From positions 62,001-126,000 of the forward strand of contig JBEBCD010000057.1 in the NCBI GenBank assembly GCA_041158045.1: DNA of 64,000 bases, read 5' to 3'. A program made the translations under genes and the position numbers. Shown here in pieces: positions 8,633-16,181 of this stretch. Each line of letters begins with the position of its first letter. Positions within the stretch are counted from its first letter, which is position 1. Below the pieces are notes generated by a model. The model saw nothing but the letters and a program-made list of their open reading frames with translations. It did no database searches and was not told where the DNA came from. This DNA is from CAXRBC01 sp041158045. GTDB lineage: Bacteria > Actinomycetota > Acidimicrobiia > Acidimicrobiales > Ilumatobacteraceae.

Positions 8633-9099
8633 GCGGCGCCCCCGGCGTCGGCGACGCCGCCCCCGACTTCGCGCTGCCGGGCACCGGCGGGCGCACGCAC
8701 CGCCTCTCCGACCTGCGCGGTCGCGTGGTGGTGCTCGTCTTCTACCCGGGCGACGACACGCCCGTCTGCACCCGCCAGCTCTGCGCGTACAACGACGAGC
8801 TCGCGCAGTTCCGCGCCCTCGACGCGCAGGTGCTGGCGATCTCGGCGCAGGACGTCGCGAGCCACGAGCGGTTCTCCGGGCGCCACGGCTTCGGCTTCCC
8901 GCTGCTCGCCGACGTGGACAAGCAGGTGGCGCGCGCGTACGGCGTCGTCGGTCCGTTCGGCATGCCGCGGCGCAGCGTCTTCGTCGTGGACGCGGCGGGC
9001 CGCATCGCGTACGCGCACCGCGCCCTCGCGGGCCTCACCTACCGGCCCGTCGACGAGCTCGTCGGGGCGATCGCCGCCGCGCGCGGGGGCGATCGCTAG
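8629..9099 (+). CDS. Peroxiredoxin, BCP/PrxQ-like
   Basis: AhpC/TSA-type peroxiredoxin of 156 residues starting at GTG in a 4-base overlap with yebC. The peroxidatic Cys47 lies in DDTPVCTRQLC, with a likely resolving Cys52 five residues later, as in atypical 2-Cys PrxQ/BCP enzymes. A thioredoxin-fold core (VVVLVFYP, SVFVVDAAGRI) fits. It reduces hydrogen and organic peroxides in the cytoplasm using thioredoxin. Its TAG stop forms the first half of the putative ruvC -10 box. Confidence 0.92.
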   Translation: MSGAPGVGDAAPDFALPGTGGRTHRLSDLRGRVVVLVFYPGDDTPVCTRQLCAYNDELAQFRALDAQVLAISAQDVASHERFSGRHGFGFPLLADVDKQVARAYGVVGPFGMPRRSVFVVDAAGRIAYAHRALAGLTYRPVDELVGAIAAARGGDR

Positions 9100-9102
9100 G
9101 AT
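9097..9102 (+). promoter_or_regulatory. -10 box TAGGAT for leaderless ruvC
   Basis: TAGGAT starts with the peroxiredoxin stop codon and ends 7 bases before the ruvC ATG. The spacing suggests a transcript beginning at the start codon. Confidence 0.5.
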
Positions 9103-9109
9103 CGTACAT

Positions 9110-9604
9110 ATGTTCGCCCCCCGGGTGCTCGGCATCGACCCGGGGCTGACGCGGTGCGGCTTCGCCGTCGTGGCGCCCCGGGGGGCGCAGCGGCCGCGCC
9201 TCGTGACCCTCGGCGTCATCCGCACCGACAAGGCCTCGCCCCTCGCGGTGCGACTCGCCGAGCTGGCCGCCGAGTTCGAGGCGCTGCTCGACGAGCACCG
9301 GCCGACCGCGGTGGCGGTGGAGCGGGTCTTCTTCCAGGCCAACGCGCGGACGGCGATGAGCGTCGCGCAGGCGAGCGGCCTCGCGCTCGCGGCGGCCGCG
9401 CGGCGCGGCATCGCGGTCGCCGAGTACACGCCCAACGCGGTGAAGCTCGCGGTGGCCGGCTACGGCGCCGCGGACAAGGCGCAGGTGCAGCGCATGGTGC
9501 GACAGCGGCTCGGCCTGCGCGCGACGCCGCGCCCCGCCGACGCGGCCGACGCGGCCGCGCTCGCGCTCTGCCACCTCGCCACGATCCCGGGGCGCGCGGC
9601 GTGA
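9110..9604 (+). CDS. ruvC: Holliday junction resolvase RuvC
   Basis: RuvC of 164 residues. The RNase H-like fold shows catalytic Asp10 in VLGIDPGLTRCGF, the Glu in VAVERVFFQAN, and the C-terminal Asp pair in RPADAADAAALALCH. It nicks Holliday junctions symmetrically while bound to RuvAB during recombination. It overlaps ruvA by 4 bases and ruvB follows, giving the classic ruvCAB operon. A putative leaderless promoter lies immediately upstream. Confidence 0.97.
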   Translation: MFAPRVLGIDPGLTRCGFAVVAPRGAQRPRLVTLGVIRTDKASPLAVRLAELAAEFEALLDEHRPTAVAVERVFFQANARTAMSVAQASGLALAAAARRGIAVAEYTPNAVKLAVAGYGAADKAQVQRMVRQRLGLRATPRPADAADAAALALCHLATIPGRAA

Positions 9605-10194
9605 TCGGGTCGCTGCGCGGCACCGTGCTGGAGCGCGTCGGCGACGGCGCCGCCCTCGTCGAGGTCGCGGGCGTCGGCTATCTCGTGCAGGTCACGCCCC
9701 GCGCGTGCGCCGAGATGGAGCCCACGACCCCCGTGTTCCTCCACGTGCACCACCACGTGCGGGAGGACGGCGAGACGCTGTACGGCTTCCTCGACCGCGA
9801 CGAGCGGCGCGCGTTCGAGCTGCTCATCGGGGTGCACGGCATCGGGCCGACCATGGCGATGGGCATCCTCGGGCACCTCGCGCCCGCGGCGCTGGCCGAC
9901 GCGGTGGCGGCGGGCGACCTCGCCGCCCTCGTCGCCGTGCCCGGCATCGGGCGCAAGACCGCCGAGCGGCTCGTCGTGGAGCTGCGCGACCGACTCTCGC
10001 CCGCCGAGGGCGACCGCGGCGGTGCCGGCGGCTCCGCCATCGCCGACGTGCGGGGCGCCCTCGCCGGCCTCGGCTACGACGCCGAGGAGATCCGCGAGGC
10101 GCTCCGCGAGGTCCGCGCGCCCGAGGGCGGCGTGGGGGACCCCGAGCGGCTGCTGCGCGACGCGCTCGGCGTGCTCGCCGCGCGGAGGGCCTGA
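9601..10194 (+). CDS. ruvA: Holliday junction branch-migration subunit RuvA
   Basis: RuvA of 197 residues from a GTG overlapping ruvC by 4 bases. Domain I opens with MIGSLRGTVLE; two helix-hairpin-helix motifs follow (LIGVHGIGPTMA and VAVPGIGRKTAERLV), then an acidic linker and domain III, which contacts RuvB (from about residue 148). Tetramers grip the four-way junction and load RuvB rings. The upstream extension of the open frame within ruvC is rejected. Confidence 0.97.
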   Translation: MIGSLRGTVLERVGDGAALVEVAGVGYLVQVTPRACAEMEPTTPVFLHVHHHVREDGETLYGFLDRDERRAFELLIGVHGIGPTMAMGILGHLAPAALADAVAAGDLAALVAVPGIGRKTAERLVVELRDRLSPAEGDRGGAGGSAIADVRGALAGLGYDAEEIREALREVRAPEGGVGDPERLLRDALGVLAARRA

Positions 10195-10199
10195 GCGCC

Positions 10200-11219
10200 G
10201 TGCGGGAGGAGTGGGTGGACCCCGCGGTGACGGGCGACGCCGAGGTGCGCGACGACCTCGGGGTGCGCCCGCGCAGCCTCGTGGAGTTCGTCGGCCAGCG
10301 CGAGCTGAAGGAGCACCTCGGCATCGTGCTGGAGGCCGCGCGGCGGCGAGGCGACGCGGCGGACCACCTGCTGCTCGCGGGCCCGCCGGGGCTCGGCAAG
10401 ACGACGCTCGCCGCGATCGTGGCGAGGGAGATGGGCGCCGAGATGCACGTGACGTCGGGGCCGGCGCTCGACCGCGCCGGGGACCTCGCGGCGATCCTCA
10501 CCAAGCTCGGCGACCGCGACGTGCTGTTCATCGACGAGATCCATCGGCTCGCGCGACCCGTCGAGGAGATCCTCTACCCGGCGATGGAGGACTTCCGCAT
10601 CGACCTCGTGGTGGGCAAGGGCCCGTCCGCGTCGTCGATCCGCCTCGCGCTCCCGAGGTTCACCCTCATCGGCGCGACGACGCGCACGGGCATGATCACC
10701 GGCCCGCTCCGCGATCGTTTCGGCCTCGTCGCGCGCCTCGACTACTACGACGAGGAGGACCTGCGGGCCATCGTGGCGCGCAGCGCGGGCATCCTCGGGG
10801 TGCGCGCCGACGCCGAGGGCGCGGCCGAGATCGCGCGCCGGTCGCGCGGCACGCCCCGCATCGCCAACCGCCTGCTGCGACGCGTGCGCGACCACGCGGA
10901 GGTCCGCGGGTCGGGCGCGGTGGACGCCGGCGGCGCGCGCACGGCGCTCGAGACCTTCGGCGTCGACGCGATCGGCCTCGACAAGCTCGACCGCGCCGCG
11001 CTCGGCGCGCTGTGCCGCCAGTTCGACGGCGGGCCGGTCGGCCTCACGACGCTCGCGATCGCGGTGGGCGAGCAGCCCGAGACGGTCGAGGACGTCGTGG
11101 AGCCGTTCCTCATCCAGCGCGGGCTCCTGCAGCGCACGCCCCGCGGCCGCGTCGCGACCCGCACCGCGTGGGAGCACCTCGGCCTCGTACCGCCGGATGC
11201 CGCGCCCGCCCCGCGCTGA
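10200..11219 (+). CDS. ruvB: Holliday junction DNA helicase RuvB
   Basis: AAA+ motor of 339 residues starting at GTG, 5 bases after ruvA. Walker A is GPPGLGKTTL, Walker B FIDEIHRL, sensor 1 GATTRTG, and the C-terminal winged helix ends the protein (QRGLLQRTPRGRVAT). RuvB hexamers pump DNA through the RuvA-bound junction. The long upstream open frame through ruvA is a codon-bias artefact. Completes ruvCAB. Confidence 0.97.
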   Translation: MREEWVDPAVTGDAEVRDDLGVRPRSLVEFVGQRELKEHLGIVLEAARRRGDAADHLLLAGPPGLGKTTLAAIVAREMGAEMHVTSGPALDRAGDLAAILTKLGDRDVLFIDEIHRLARPVEEILYPAMEDFRIDLVVGKGPSASSIRLALPRFTLIGATTRTGMITGPLRDRFGLVARLDYYDEEDLRAIVARSAGILGVRADAEGAAEIARRSRGTPRIANRLLRRVRDHAEVRGSGAVDAGGARTALETFGVDAIGLDKLDRAALGALCRQFDGGPVGLTTLAIAVGEQPETVEDVVEPFLIQRGLLQRTPRGRVATRTAWEHLGLVPPDAAPAPR

Positions 11220-11229
11220 GCGGGGTCCC

Positions 11230-12267
11230 GTGCAGCTCGCCGACTTCGACTACGACCTGCCCGCGGAGCGGATCGCCCAGACGCCCGTCGAGCCGCGCGA
11301 CGCCGCGCGCCTGCTCGTGGACCGCGGCGATCCCGCGGTCGCCCCGCCGCACGACGCGCACGTGCGGGACCTGCCGGGGCTCGTCGCGCCGGGCGACGTG
11401 GTGGTGGTCAACGACACGCGCGTCATGCCCGCCCGCCTCCGGCTCGCGCGCCGCAGCGGGGGCGCCGTCGAGGTGCTGCTGCTCGAGCCGCGCGACGCGC
11501 GCCGCCTGCGCTGGGAGGCGCTCGTGCGGCCGGGCGGGCGGATCCGCGAGGGCGAGGAGCTCGTCGGCCCCGACGGGGCGACGGTGGCGGTGATGGGCCC
11601 GCGCACCGCGGCGGGCGACACCTTCGAGGTCGAGCTCGTCCCCGACGCGGCGGGCGGCACGGACGCCCTGCTCGAGCGGCGCGGCGAGATGCCGCTCCCT
11701 CCCTACATCACGGCCGCGCCCGGGCGCCGCGAGCGCTACCAGACGGTCTACGCGCGCGACGGGCACTCGGCGGCGGCGCCGACCGCGGGACTGCACTTCA
11801 CGCCCGGCCTCATGGCGGCCCTCGAGGCCCGGGGCGCGACGATCGCACGCGTCGAGCTCACGGTCGGCCTCGACACGTTCCAGCCCGTCACGGCGGAGGA
11901 CCCGCGCACCCACGCGATGCACGCGGAGTCCTACCGCGTGCCCGCGGCCACGCTCGCCGCCTGCCGCGAGTGCCGCGCCCGCGGCGGCCGCGTGCTCGCG
12001 GTCGGCACGACGGCCGTGCGCGCGCTCGAGAGCGCGGCGCGCGGCGACGCGGAGGGCCGCACGCGGCTCTTCATCCACCGCGGGTTCGAGTTCGCCGTCG
12101 TCGACCGCCTGCTCACCAACTTCCACCTGCCGCGCACCACGCTGCTGATGATGATCGACGCCGTCGTGGGGCCGCGCTGGCGCGCGCTCTACGCGCACGC
12201 GATCGACCGGGGCTACCGGATGCTGTCGTTCGGGGACGCGATGCTCCTCGACCGGCACCTACGGTAG
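11230..12267 (+). CDS. queA: S-adenosylmethionine:tRNA ribosyltransferase-isomerase
   Basis: QueA of 345 residues. Conserved stretches include FDYDLPAERIAQTP, VVNDTRVMPARL, GEMPLPPYI, AAPTAGLHFT and TNFHLPRTTLLMM. It moves the ribosyl part of SAM onto preQ1 in tRNA to make epoxyqueuosine. I chose the GTG at 11230, since it puts the family N-terminus at residue 2; an ATG at 11197 would overlap ruvB by 23 bases and add a Pro/Arg stretch. tgt follows after 4 bases, so the two queuosine-modification genes are paired. Confidence 0.95.
   Translation: MQLADFDYDLPAERIAQTPVEPRDAARLLVDRGDPAVAPPHDAHVRDLPGLVAPGDVVVVNDTRVMPARLRLARRSGGAVEVLLLEPRDARRLRWEALVRPGGRIREGEELVGPDGATVAVMGPRTAAGDTFEVELVPDAAGGTDALLERRGEMPLPPYITAAPGRRERYQTVYARDGHSAAAPTAGLHFTPGLMAALEARGATIARVELTVGLDTFQPVTAEDPRTHAMHAESYRVPAATLAACRECRARGGRVLAVGTTAVRALESAARGDAEGRTRLFIHRGFEFAVVDRLLTNFHLPRTTLLMMIDAVVGPRWRALYAHAIDRGYRMLSFGDAMLLDRHLR
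12260..12265 (+). promoter_or_regulatory. Possible -10 box TACGGT for tgt
   Basis: TACGGT fits TANNNT, ends on the T of the queA stop codon and lies 6 bases before the tgt GTG. The spacing matches other leaderless junctions here, but read-through from queA would also serve tgt. Confidence 0.35.
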
Positions 12268-12271
12268 GCGC

Positions 12272-13378
12272 GTGCACCCCGTCGTCCTGCGCGAGGTCGC
12301 GCGCTGCGGCGCGGCGCGCGCGGGCGTGGCGGCGACGGCGCGCGGCGACTACGAGACCCCCTGCTTCATGCCGGTCGGCACCCGCGCCGCCGTGAAGTAC
12401 CTGTCGGCCGACGACTACCGCGCCATCGGCGCGCGGATCGTGCTCGGCAACGCGTACCACCTCATGTTGCGCCCCGGCGCCGAGACGGTCGCGGCGCTGG
12501 GCGGGCTCGGGCGCTTCTCCGGGTGGGACGGCCTCACCCTCACCGACTCCGGTGGCTACCAGGTGTTCTCCCTCGGCCCGGACGTCGACGACGAGGGCGT
12601 GACCTTCCGCTCGGTGTACGACGGCAGCACGCACCGCCTCGGCCCCGAGTCGGCGGTCGCGACGCAGGAGTTGCTCGGCGCCGACGTCCAGATGGCCCTC
12701 GACGTGTGCCCCGCGCTCCCGGCGCCGCGCGAGGTCGTGGCGGCCGCCGCCGCGCGCACCCACGCGTGGGCCGCCCGGGCACGCGCGGCCCACCGGCGCG
12801 ACGACCAGAGCCTCTTCGGCATCGTGCAGGGGGGGATCGACGAGGGCCTCCGCGCCGAGTCGGCGCGCACGATCGCGGCGATGGGCTTCGACGGCCACGG
12901 CATCGGCGGGCTCTCGGTGGGGGAGACGCGCGCCGAGATGCTCCCCGCGCTCGCCGCCGCGATCGCGCACCTCCCTGCCGACCGGCCCCGCTACCTCATG
13001 GGCGTCGGCGACCCGGCATCGCTCGTCGAGGCCGTCCACCTGGGCGTCGACCAGTTCGACTGCGTCATGCAGACGCGCCTCGGGCGGCACGGCACGGCGC
13101 TCACCTCGGCCGGCAGGGTCAACCTCACGCGGGCCGAGCACACCCGCAGCGACGCGCCGATCGACGCCGCGTGCCGGTGCGTCGTGTGCGCGCGGCACTC
13201 CCGCGGATGGCTCCGGCACCTGCTCGCGGTCGGCGAGCCGACGGCGTCGCGACTCGTGTCGTACCACAACCTCGCGTGGACGATCGACCTCATGGCGCGC
13301 ATGCGCGGCGCGATCGTCGACGGGTCGTTCCCCGCGCTGCGCGCGGAGGTGCTCGCGGTCTGGGGCGGGGAGGCGTAG
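12272..13378 (+). CDS. tgt: tRNA-guanine transglycosylase
   Basis: Tgt of 368 residues, usual length. The substrate-recognition motif TDSGGYQVFSL, GIVQGG, the GGLSVGE loop and the nucleophile region DQFDCVMQTRLGRHG are present. The zinc site is the CRCVVC pair with downstream Cys/His (CRCVVCARHSRGWLRHLL). It swaps guanine 34 for preQ1 in tRNAs with GUN anticodons, upstream of QueA in the same pathway. The product is bacterial-type. Confidence 0.96.
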   Translation: MHPVVLREVARCGAARAGVAATARGDYETPCFMPVGTRAAVKYLSADDYRAIGARIVLGNAYHLMLRPGAETVAALGGLGRFSGWDGLTLTDSGGYQVFSLGPDVDDEGVTFRSVYDGSTHRLGPESAVATQELLGADVQMALDVCPALPAPREVVAAAAARTHAWAARARAAHRRDDQSLFGIVQGGIDEGLRAESARTIAAMGFDGHGIGGLSVGETRAEMLPALAAAIAHLPADRPRYLMGVGDPASLVEAVHLGVDQFDCVMQTRLGRHGTALTSAGRVNLTRAEHTRSDAPIDAACRCVVCARHSRGWLRHLLAVGEPTASRLVSYHNLAWTIDLMARMRGAIVDGSFPALRAEVLAVWGGEA

Positions 13379-13389
13379 TCGCGGACGGG

Positions 13390-13395
13390 TAGGCT
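13390..13395 (+). promoter_or_regulatory. -10 box TAGGCT for leaderless yajC
   Basis: TAGGCT in the 25-base gap after tgt ends 8 bases before the yajC ATG, the same sequence and spacing as before lemA. No Shine-Dalgarno sequence follows. Confidence 0.55.
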
Positions 13396-13403
13396 CGTGC
13401 GCC

Positions 13404-13742
13404 ATGTCCGACGTCACCACCATCCTCGCGGCCGAGACGACCACGACGTCCTCGGGCGGCGGCCTGCTCGGCCTCCTCCCGCTCGTGCTCATCTTCGCCG
13501 TCATGTACTTCCTGCTCCTGCGGCCCCAGCGCAAGCGCCAGAAGGAGACCGCCGCGCTCCAGTCGGCCGTCGCCGTCGGCGACGAGGTGATGCTCAACTC
13601 GGGGATCATCGGCTTCGTCTCCGGCATCGAGGACGACTGGCTGTGGCTCGACGTCGCGCCGGTCCCCGGCTCGGGCAAGGGCATCGAGATCCGCGTCGGC
13701 AAGGGCAACGTCGCGCGAAAGCTGGGTCCGAAGTCTGAATAG
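13404..13742 (+). CDS. yajC: Preprotein translocase accessory subunit YajC
   Basis: YajC of 112 residues. A Thr/Gly-rich N-terminus is followed by one transmembrane helix (about residues 20-38) and the family signature FLLLRPQRKRQKE, then a small cytoplasmic domain. YajC associates with SecDF at the translocon. secD and secF follow directly, the standard gene order. Its last eight bases overlap the proposed secD start. Confidence 0.94.
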   Translation: MSDVTTILAAETTTTSSGGGLLGLLPLVLIFAVMYFLLLRPQRKRQKETAALQSAVAVGDEVMLNSGIIGFVSGIEDDWLWLDVAPVPGSGKGIEIRVGKGNVARKLGPKSE

Positions 13743-15090
13743 GCGGGGCCTCGTCGCGACCCTCGTCGGCATCGTCGTCCTCGCGGGCGGCGGGCTGGCG
13801 GGCAGCCTCGCCGCGGGCAACACGCCGGCCCTCGGTCTCGACCTCCAGGGCGGTGCCTCCGTGACGCTGCAGCCCGAGGGCGAGTACGACGCCGCGGCGC
13901 TCGACGTCGCGGTCGAGGTCATCCGCGCGCGCGTCGACTCGATCGGCGTCGCGGAGCCCGAGATCATCCGCCAGGGCGACACCGTGGTGGTCAACCTGCC
14001 GGGCGTCGAGGACCAGCAGCGCGCCCTCGACCTCGTCGGTCGCACCGGCGAGCTGCTCCTGCGGCCCGTGCTCGCCGCGGGAGTGGCACCGTCGGACGCG
14101 ACGGCGGGGCTCGACGACGGCGGCGACCCGACCAAGAGCGCCCTCCTCCTCGACGAGGCGGGCATCGCGTACGTGGTCGGCCCGTCCCGCGCGACGGGCA
14201 ACGTCTTCGAGAGCGACGCCCGGCCCGACGTGCAGTCGGGGGCGTGGAGCGTCGTGGTGTCGCTGCGGCCCGGCCCCGCCGGCGAGGACCCGTGGAACGC
14301 CCTCGCGACCCTCTGCTACGGGCGCGACCAGGCCTGCCCGACGGGCCAGATCGCGATGGTGCTCGACGGCGTCGTGATCTCGGCGCCGACGGTGCAGGAG
14401 CCGACCTTCACCGGGGGCACCGTGCAGATCACGGGCGACTTCGCGCAGGAGGAGGCGACGGACCTCGCCAAGATCCTCGAGTTCGGCGCCGTGCCCGTGA
14501 AGTTCGGCGTCTCGCAGGCGCAGACCGTGTCGGCGACCCTCGGGTCCGACTCGCTGCGCGCGGCGCTGCTCTCGGGCGCGGCGGGCATCGCGCTCGTGCT
14601 GCTGCTGCTCTTCCTCTACTACCGCCTCATGGCCGTCGTGATCGTGGCCGGGCTCGGGATCTCGGTGGCGCTGCTGTGGAGCCTCGTGTCGCTGCTCTCG
14701 CGGACCAACGGCCTCGCGCTCTCGCTCTCGGGCATCGCCGGCATCGTCGTGTCGATCGGCATCTCGGTGGACTCGTACATCGTCTTCTTCGAGCGGGTCA
14801 AGGAGGAGCTGCGCGTCGGCCGCACGCTGCGCAACTCGGCGCCCCGCAGCTTCGCCTCCGCGTGGCGCACCGTCGTGGCCGCCGACACCGTGAGCTTCCT
14901 CGGTGCGATCGTGCTGTGGTGGCTGACGGTTGGCTCGGTGCGCGGGTTCGCCTTCTTCCTCGGCGTGTCGGCCCTCACCGACCTCGTCGTCACCTGGTGC
15001 TTCACGCGCAGCACCGTGCTGCTGCTCTCGCGGTCGCGCCGCCTGGCTGGCCGCAAGGTGCTCGGCGTGCGCACGGCGGTGCCCGCATGA
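13735..15090 (+). CDS. secD: Protein translocase subunit SecD, apparent CTG start
   Basis: SecD with 451 residues if translation starts at CTG 13735. The frame back to the previous in-frame stop (13588) has no ATG, GTG or TTG before the GTG at 13861. That GTG would delete the first transmembrane helix (about residues 4-24) and the signature LGLDLQGG. The CTG gives MNRRGLVATLVGI and overlaps the yajC stop, so coupling is likely. Later features are the periplasmic domain and five C-terminal helices with GIVVSIGISVDSYIVFFERVKEEL. With SecF it uses the proton gradient to pull secreted proteins through SecYEG. Confidence 0.9.
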   Translation: MNRRGLVATLVGIVVLAGGGLAGSLAAGNTPALGLDLQGGASVTLQPEGEYDAAALDVAVEVIRARVDSIGVAEPEIIRQGDTVVVNLPGVEDQQRALDLVGRTGELLLRPVLAAGVAPSDATAGLDDGGDPTKSALLLDEAGIAYVVGPSRATGNVFESDARPDVQSGAWSVVVSLRPGPAGEDPWNALATLCYGRDQACPTGQIAMVLDGVVISAPTVQEPTFTGGTVQITGDFAQEEATDLAKILEFGAVPVKFGVSQAQTVSATLGSDSLRAALLSGAAGIALVLLLLFLYYRLMAVVIVAGLGISVALLWSLVSLLSRTNGLALSLSGIAGIVVSIGISVDSYIVFFERVKEELRVGRTLRNSAPRSFASAWRTVVAADTVSFLGAIVLWWLTVGSVRGFAFFLGVSALTDLVVTWCFTRSTVLLLSRSRRLAGRKVLGVRTAVPA

Positions 15091-16172
15091 GCCGCGCGCG
15101 CAACCCGCTGTCGCGGCTCTACCGCGGCGAGACGACGCTCGACGTCATCGGGCGCCGCTGGGTGGGCTTCGGCATCTCGCTCGTGCTCATCGCAGCCGGG
15201 GCGGTGGCGCTCGGCGTGCGCGGGCTCGAGCTCGGCATCGACTTCCGCGGCGGCGTCGCGTGGGAGGTGCCGGGCGACGGCATCGACGCGGACGGCGCGC
15301 GCGGGGTGCTCGCCGACGCGGGCGTCGAGACCGCCAACGCCAAGATCCAGACGCTCGAGGGCGCGCAGACGCCGTCGCTGCGCGTGCAGGTCGGCGACCA
15401 GCCCGAGGAGGTCCGGGTCGCGGTGCGCGAGGCCCTCGCGGCGCGCGCCGGCGTGGACGTCCAGGAGGTCAGCGTCTCGGCGGTGAGCAGCTCCTGGGGC
15501 CGGAGCATCACGGAGAAGGCGATCCGGGCGCTCCTCGTGTTCTTCGTCCTCGTCTCGATCTACATGGCGTGGCGCCTCGAGTGGAAGATGGCGCTGACCG
15601 CGCTCCTCACCATGGTGCACGACGTGGTCCTCAGCGTGGGCGTCTACGCGATCTTCGGCTTCGAGGTCACGCCCGCCACCGTCGTGGCGTTCCTCACCAT
15701 CCTCGGCTACTCCCTCTACGACACCGTCGTCGTCTTCGACCGCGTCAAGGAGAACGCGCAGCGCTTCGCCACCTCGCGCCAGTCCTTCGCCAACGTCGCC
15801 AACGTCTCGACCAACGAGGTGCTGGCCCGCTCGCTCAACACGACGCTGTCCTCCGCGCTGCCCGTGGTCGCGCTCCTGGTGGTCGGCTCGTGGATCCTCG
15901 GCGCCGCGTCGCTCGCGGAGTTCGCCGTCGCACTCCTCGTCGGCATGGTCGCCGGCACCTACTCGTCGATCTTCGTCGCGGTGCCGATCCTCGAGATGCT
16001 GAAGCGCGGGGAGCCGCGCTACCGGGGCCTCGCGCGCGAGATCGCGACGGGCGACGCCATGGCGGCCCTCATGCTGGGCGGTGGCGACCGCTCCGACTCG
16101 GCGGGCTCGGTGGCGACGCAGATCACGCACGCGCCGCGGCCGCGCAAGAGGAAGCGCCGGACCCACTCGTAG
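15087..16172 (+). CDS. secF: Protein translocase subunit SecF
   Basis: SecF of 361 residues, ATG overlapping the secD stop by 4 bases. An N-terminal helix leads to the signature ELGIDFRGGVAWEV; the RND-type helices contain TILGYSLYDTVVVFDRVKEN and a later NTTLSSALPV stretch. A basic tail (PRPRKRKRRTHS) ends the protein. It pairs with SecD as the proton-driven secretion motor. Its TAG stop starts the putative -10 box of rel. Confidence 0.95.
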   Translation: MSRARNPLSRLYRGETTLDVIGRRWVGFGISLVLIAAGAVALGVRGLELGIDFRGGVAWEVPGDGIDADGARGVLADAGVETANAKIQTLEGAQTPSLRVQVGDQPEEVRVAVREALAARAGVDVQEVSVSAVSSSWGRSITEKAIRALLVFFVLVSIYMAWRLEWKMALTALLTMVHDVVLSVGVYAIFGFEVTPATVVAFLTILGYSLYDTVVVFDRVKENAQRFATSRQSFANVANVSTNEVLARSLNTTLSSALPVVALLVVGSWILGAASLAEFAVALLVGMVAGTYSSIFVAVPILEMLKRGEPRYRGLAREIATGDAMAALMLGGGDRSDSAGSVATQITHAPRPRKRKRRTHS

Positions 16173-16175
16173 GAT
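16170..16175 (+). promoter_or_regulatory. -10 box TAGGAT for leaderless rel
   Basis: TAGGAT begins with the secF stop codon and ends 6 bases before the rel ATG. Confidence 0.5.
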
Positions 16176-16181
16176 CCCGTC

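Noticed and set aside
11197..11229. ATG start for queA inside ruvB
   Set aside because: Adds 11 residues outside family homology; GTG 11230 places the conserved N-terminus at residue 2.
13861..13863. GTG as the secD start
   Set aside because: Would remove the first membrane helix and LGLDLQGG, both conserved in SecD.
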